This document shows, in pieces, positions 60,584 to 64,000 of a stretch of 64,000 nucleotides of DNA. Origin of the DNA: Manis javanica (lineage: Eukaryota; Chordata; Mammalia; Pholidota; Manidae). The stretch is from contig NC_133165.1 in NCBI RefSeq assembly GCF_040802235.1, forward strand, positions 44,963,629 through 45,027,628. The letters run 5' to 3'. Numbering within the stretch: the first letter of the stretch is position 1; each line of letters begins with the position of its first letter. A program made the position numbers and the translations under genes. The notes under the pieces are model-generated. The model saw only the letters and a list, made by a program, of their open reading frames with translations, was not told where the DNA came from and ran no database searches.

Positions 60584-62003
60584 TATGACAAAAGAACCAT
60601 AGACATAAAATGGTGAAATGACAGCCTCTTCAACAGTTGCTGTTGGCAAAACTGGACAGCTACCTGTAAGAGAATGAAACTGGATCACTGCCTAACCACA
60701 CACACTAAAGCAAATTTGAAATGGATCAAAGACTTGAATGTAAGTCATGAAACCATAAAACTCTTAGAAAAAGACTTAGGCAAAAATCTCTTGGACATAA
60801 ACATGAATGACTTCTTCATGAACATATCTCCCCGGGAAAGGGAAACAAAAGCAAAAATGAACAAGTGGGACTATATCAAGCTGAAAAGCTTCTGTACAGC
60901 AAAGGACACCATCAATAGAACAAAAAGGCATCCTACCCTATGGGAGAACATATTCATAAATGACAGATCTAATAAAGGGTTGACATCCAAAATATATAAA
61001 GAGCTCACACATCTCAACAAGCAAAAAGTGAACAATCCAATTAAAAAATGGACAGAGGAGCTGAATAGACAGTTCTTTAAAGAAGAAATTCAGATGGCCA
61101 ACAGACACATGAAAAGATGCTCCACATTGTTAGTCATCAGAGAAACGCAAATTAAAACCACAATGAGATATCACCTCACACCAGTAAGGATCGCCGTCAT
61201 CAAAAAGACAAACAACAACAAATGTTGGTGAGGTTGTGGAGAAAGGGGAACCCTCCTACACTATTGGTGGGAATGTAAATTAGTTCAACCACTGTGGAAA
61301 GCAGTATGGAGGTTCCTCAAAATGCTCAAGATAGAAATACCATTTGACCCAGGAATTCCACTTCTAGGAATTTACCCTAAGAATGCAGCATCCCAGTTTA
61401 AAAAAGACAGATGCACCCCTATGTTTATTGCAGCACTATTTACAATAGCCAAGAAATGGAAGGAACCTAAATGTCCATCAGTAGATGAATGGATAAAGAA
61501 GATGTGGTACATATACACAATGGAATATTATTCAGCCATAAGAAGAAAACAGATCCTACCATTTGCAACAAAATGTGTGGAGCTAGACGGTATTATGCTC
61601 AGTGAAATAAGCCAAGGAGAGACAAGTACCAAATGATTTCACTCATATGTGAAATATAAGAAGAAAGGAAAAACTGAAAGAACAAAACAGCAGCAGAATC
61701 ACAGAACCCGAGAATGGACTAACAGTTACCAAAGGGAAAGGGACTGGGGAGGATGGGTGGGAAGGGAGGGATAAGGGGGAAGGAGAAGAAAGGGGGCCTT
61801 ACAATTAGCATGTGTAATGTGTATGGGCGCACAGGGAGTGCCGTGCAACACAAAGAAAACGTGTAGTGATTCTACAGCATCTTACTACGCTGATGGACAG
61901 TGACTACTGGGGTATGTGTGGGGGACTTGGTGAAGGGGGGACTCTAGTAAACATAATGTTCCTCATGTAATTGTAGATTAATGATACCAAAAAAAAGAAA
62001 AAA
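60584..62003 (+). mobile_element. 5'-truncated LINE-1
   Basis: Begins inside ORF2 at the position equivalent to about 59146 of the neighbouring L1 and runs through the 3'UTR to an A-rich tail (61990-62003). Open segments 60674-61231 and 61322-61636 carry [20 protein letters not shown] and [20 protein letters not shown]. Same young family as its neighbours. Confidence 0.9.
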
Positions 62004-62004
62004 G

Positions 62005-62017
62005 AAGCAGGGGGAAA
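62005..62017 (+). other. ERV polypurine tract
   Basis: aagcagggggaaa, directly before the LTR start TGTGGGATTA; equivalent to 51877-51887. Confidence 0.75.
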
Positions 62018-62450
62018 TGTGGGATTAATATATAAATCAAGTATAGAAATCAAATGTATAATCATATATGACTTGATTATTTTTCCTGTAATTCCTGATA
62101 AGTGATCAGGAACAGAACAAACAAGACCAAAACAGTTTCTGTGACCTAATTGCTCTTGCTATTGTTTCAATACTTTGTAGGACGTCGCACCCCAGGAAAC
62201 TGAAGACTGCGGAGAATTGAGTTTAGAGTTAGTTAATGGTTGTCTATTAAGTCCCCTCCACAGAATTCTATTGTTGTTAACATGTATTTGCTCAATAAAT
62301 ATGAAGGGTGCCCTCTCAGCACCACTCTTGTGCTGTTACGCCTCGAGTCCCCTGGCTGGTCCTTTCAGGTTTTTGATATCTGTTCGCGTCTCCTCCCTTA
62401 TCTGTGGGTCATAGACAGGCAGGAACCGACAACTCTCTTTGGCTCTTCTC
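62018..62450 (+). mobile_element. ERV 3' LTR (copy 3)
   Basis: Begins TG after the polypurine tract. Aligns with 51888-52312 over U3 and up to the AATAAA signal (62294-62299), then continues through R and U5. The right end is uncertain (about 62435-62460). Confidence 0.75.
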
Positions 62451-62479
62451 AGCTTCTGTGAAGAAGCAAGATGTCATTC

Positions 62480-62770
62480 TGTGAACTGCTTGACAAATTG
62501 CTGAGAGCAGCTTCTAGCTAATAGCCAGGAAAGGACTGAATCCTTCAGACCAACAACCCTAGAGGAATTGAATTCTGCTAATGCCACATGAGTGAACTTG
62601 GAAGCAGATACTCATGCCCCTTGAGATGACTACAGCCCTGACCTTCACTTTAGCCTTGTGAGAGCTTCTCAGTCCAAATTCCTGACCCACAGAAACTTAA
62701 ATAATAAATCTTGTTTTCTTAATCCACTAAGTTTGGGGGTAACTTGTTATACAGCAATAGATAACTATTT
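62480..62770 (+). mobile_element. MLT1-like (MaLR) LTR end
   Basis: Characteristic 3' part: ttcctgacccacagaaac, aataataaatc, ccactaagtttgggggtaac and cagcaatagataacta, in order. Diverged, ancient element. Confidence 0.75.
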
Positions 62771-64000
62771 CTGTTGTTTTGTCCCTGAATCTCTTTAATC
62801 CATAACAGGTTCATTACCTCTTGTGTGTTTTTTGTTTGTTTGCTTGCTTTTGCCAGGCCTGGGCCTGTATGGAAGACAGAGTTGTATGTATTATTCAGTA
62901 TCCCTCAACGTGGGACCCAGAACCCCCTGGGTAATGGGATGAGAAGAGGTGGCCCCATACTAAGCATGCAGATGCCTGGCTTCTTGGCCCTATAGAATCT
63001 CTGATTGGTGACCAGGAATCTGTATTTGTAAGAGCATCCCAGGGGATTTTTTGTCCACTAAAGTCTGGAATCAGACTTGGTTTAGAGACCTGGTTTTACC
63101 ACTAGCTGTCAGGGGTATTTTGTGACCCTCATCCATTAGATATGATCCTCACAATATTTACTTCATAGGATGTTGCACCTAGCTGCTCCCTTTCTCATTC
63201 TCTTGATTCATGGATTTGATCTCTTTTGTGAGAAAGAAAGGGATTGGTTTGTAGGTAGAGTGGAGGAATTGGGCCTTGGGGTATTTTCACACTTATCCTC
63301 CTCATTGTGGCTGGGAAGCATATTCACACTCAAGTCCTTGCACAGAAGATCCAATTTGGTTTTTCAGTACGCCAAACAAAAGTTTCTTCTGCATGCTACT
63401 TTTCACATATTTAACACAACTTACACTTATTTATGAGAAAACCAGCTCGGTTGCATATGAAGTGTTGAAGGTTTAAGAAATACTAAGAAGTCTGAGTGTT
63501 AAAAACTTTGGGTTTACTTTGTGTTTTGAACAATCTGGATTCTTTCTGCAAATTGCTTTTGTGTCTGTCATTCATTTGCTCTTCATTTTTATGTATTTTA
63601 TTTCATGCTGTTTGTGTTTTAGTTATCTACTGTTTCCTAAATTTAGTGGCTTTAAACAACCACAATACTTTATGATCTCTCATGGTTTCTGTGGGTCAGA
63701 TATTCAGTCAGGGCACAGTAGGGATGGCTTGTGTCTGCTCCACAGTGTTTGGGATCTCAGCTAGAAGACTCAAAAGCTCAGAGCTGGAGTCATCTGAAGG
63801 TTCATTCACTCACATGTGTAGTTATTAATGCTGGCTACTGGCTGAGGGCTAGCCTGGGACGGTTAGCCAGAACACCTACACATGTGGCCTCTCACGTGGC
63901 CAGGGATTCTTTGCAACATGGGTCCTGGGTCTCAAGGGCAAGTATTCAAAGAGACAATTCTTATGACCTAGCCTCAGAAGCCACACAACATCCCCTATGC
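62771..64000. other. Intergenic, old repeat near the right edge
   Basis: No gene recognised. From about 63615 an old interspersed repeat begins (ttagttatctactgtttcct ... tagtggctttaaacaacc), a phrase found many times in mammalian genomes. I cannot name its class with certainty. Confidence 0.45.

Overview
The window is nuclear DNA from a placental mammal. It holds three multi-exon genes, all transcribed from the minus strand and packed head-to-tail in the first 32 kb: the 5' part of SETD1A (codons 1 to about 378; the gene runs off the left edge), complete ORAI3, and FBXL19 (complete except for a possible short upstream coding exon). In human the FBXL19-ORAI3-SETD1A order is the chr16p11.2 neighbourhood, so this is the orthologous block read from the opposite strand. 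Exon boundaries below were placed by hand from GT/AG signals, reading phase and agreement with the known proteins. All phases close.

Layout: 1-4757 SETD1A coding exons; 5000-5720 its CpG-island promoter; 5.7-7.6 kb short intergenic stretch; 7.6-12.1 kb ORAI3 (two coding exons, one intron); 12.1-14.2 kb ORAI3 promoter plus FBXL19 3'UTR, with GC boxes and an RFX-type X-box; 14.24-30.26 kb FBXL19 coding exons; 31.5-32.3 kb FBXL19 first exon and CpG island; 32.5-33.5 kb an array of YY1-like and ZNF143/THAP11-like motifs. Gene introns carry mostly old MIR-type repeats and some local duplications.

From about 34.5 kb to the right edge I find no host gene. This half is AT-rich and retroelement-dominated: a 5'-truncated L1 with target-site duplication (39.3-39.7 kb), an old L1 3' end (39.8-40.6 kb), a class II-like reverse-transcriptase scrap joined to an ERV1-like R-U5 with a tRNA-Pro primer-binding site (42.0-42.45 kb), a full-length antisense L1 with target-site duplication (43.3-49.4 kb), an apparently L1-retrotransposed ERV 3' end (51.75-52.3 kb), an ERV envelope TM remnant with an open frame (53.3-53.8 kb), and a full-length plus a truncated sense L1 inserted between that ERV's env and its 3' LTR (54.4-62.0 kb). 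An MLT1-like LTR follows. All L1 and ERV coding regions are broken.

Species: young lineage-specific SINEs (CAN, Bov, ERE, Alu/B1 type) are essentially absent while a young L1 family is active. That argues against carnivores, ruminants, horses, primates and rodents. A SINE-poor lineage such as pangolins would fit, but this is a weak inference.

The three genes are not an operon. SETD1A (H3K4 methyltransferase of a COMPASS complex, which recognises CpG islands through its CFP1 subunit) and FBXL19 (CXXC CpG-binding F-box protein) both act on CpG-island chromatin. ORAI3 is a plasma-membrane calcium channel subunit.
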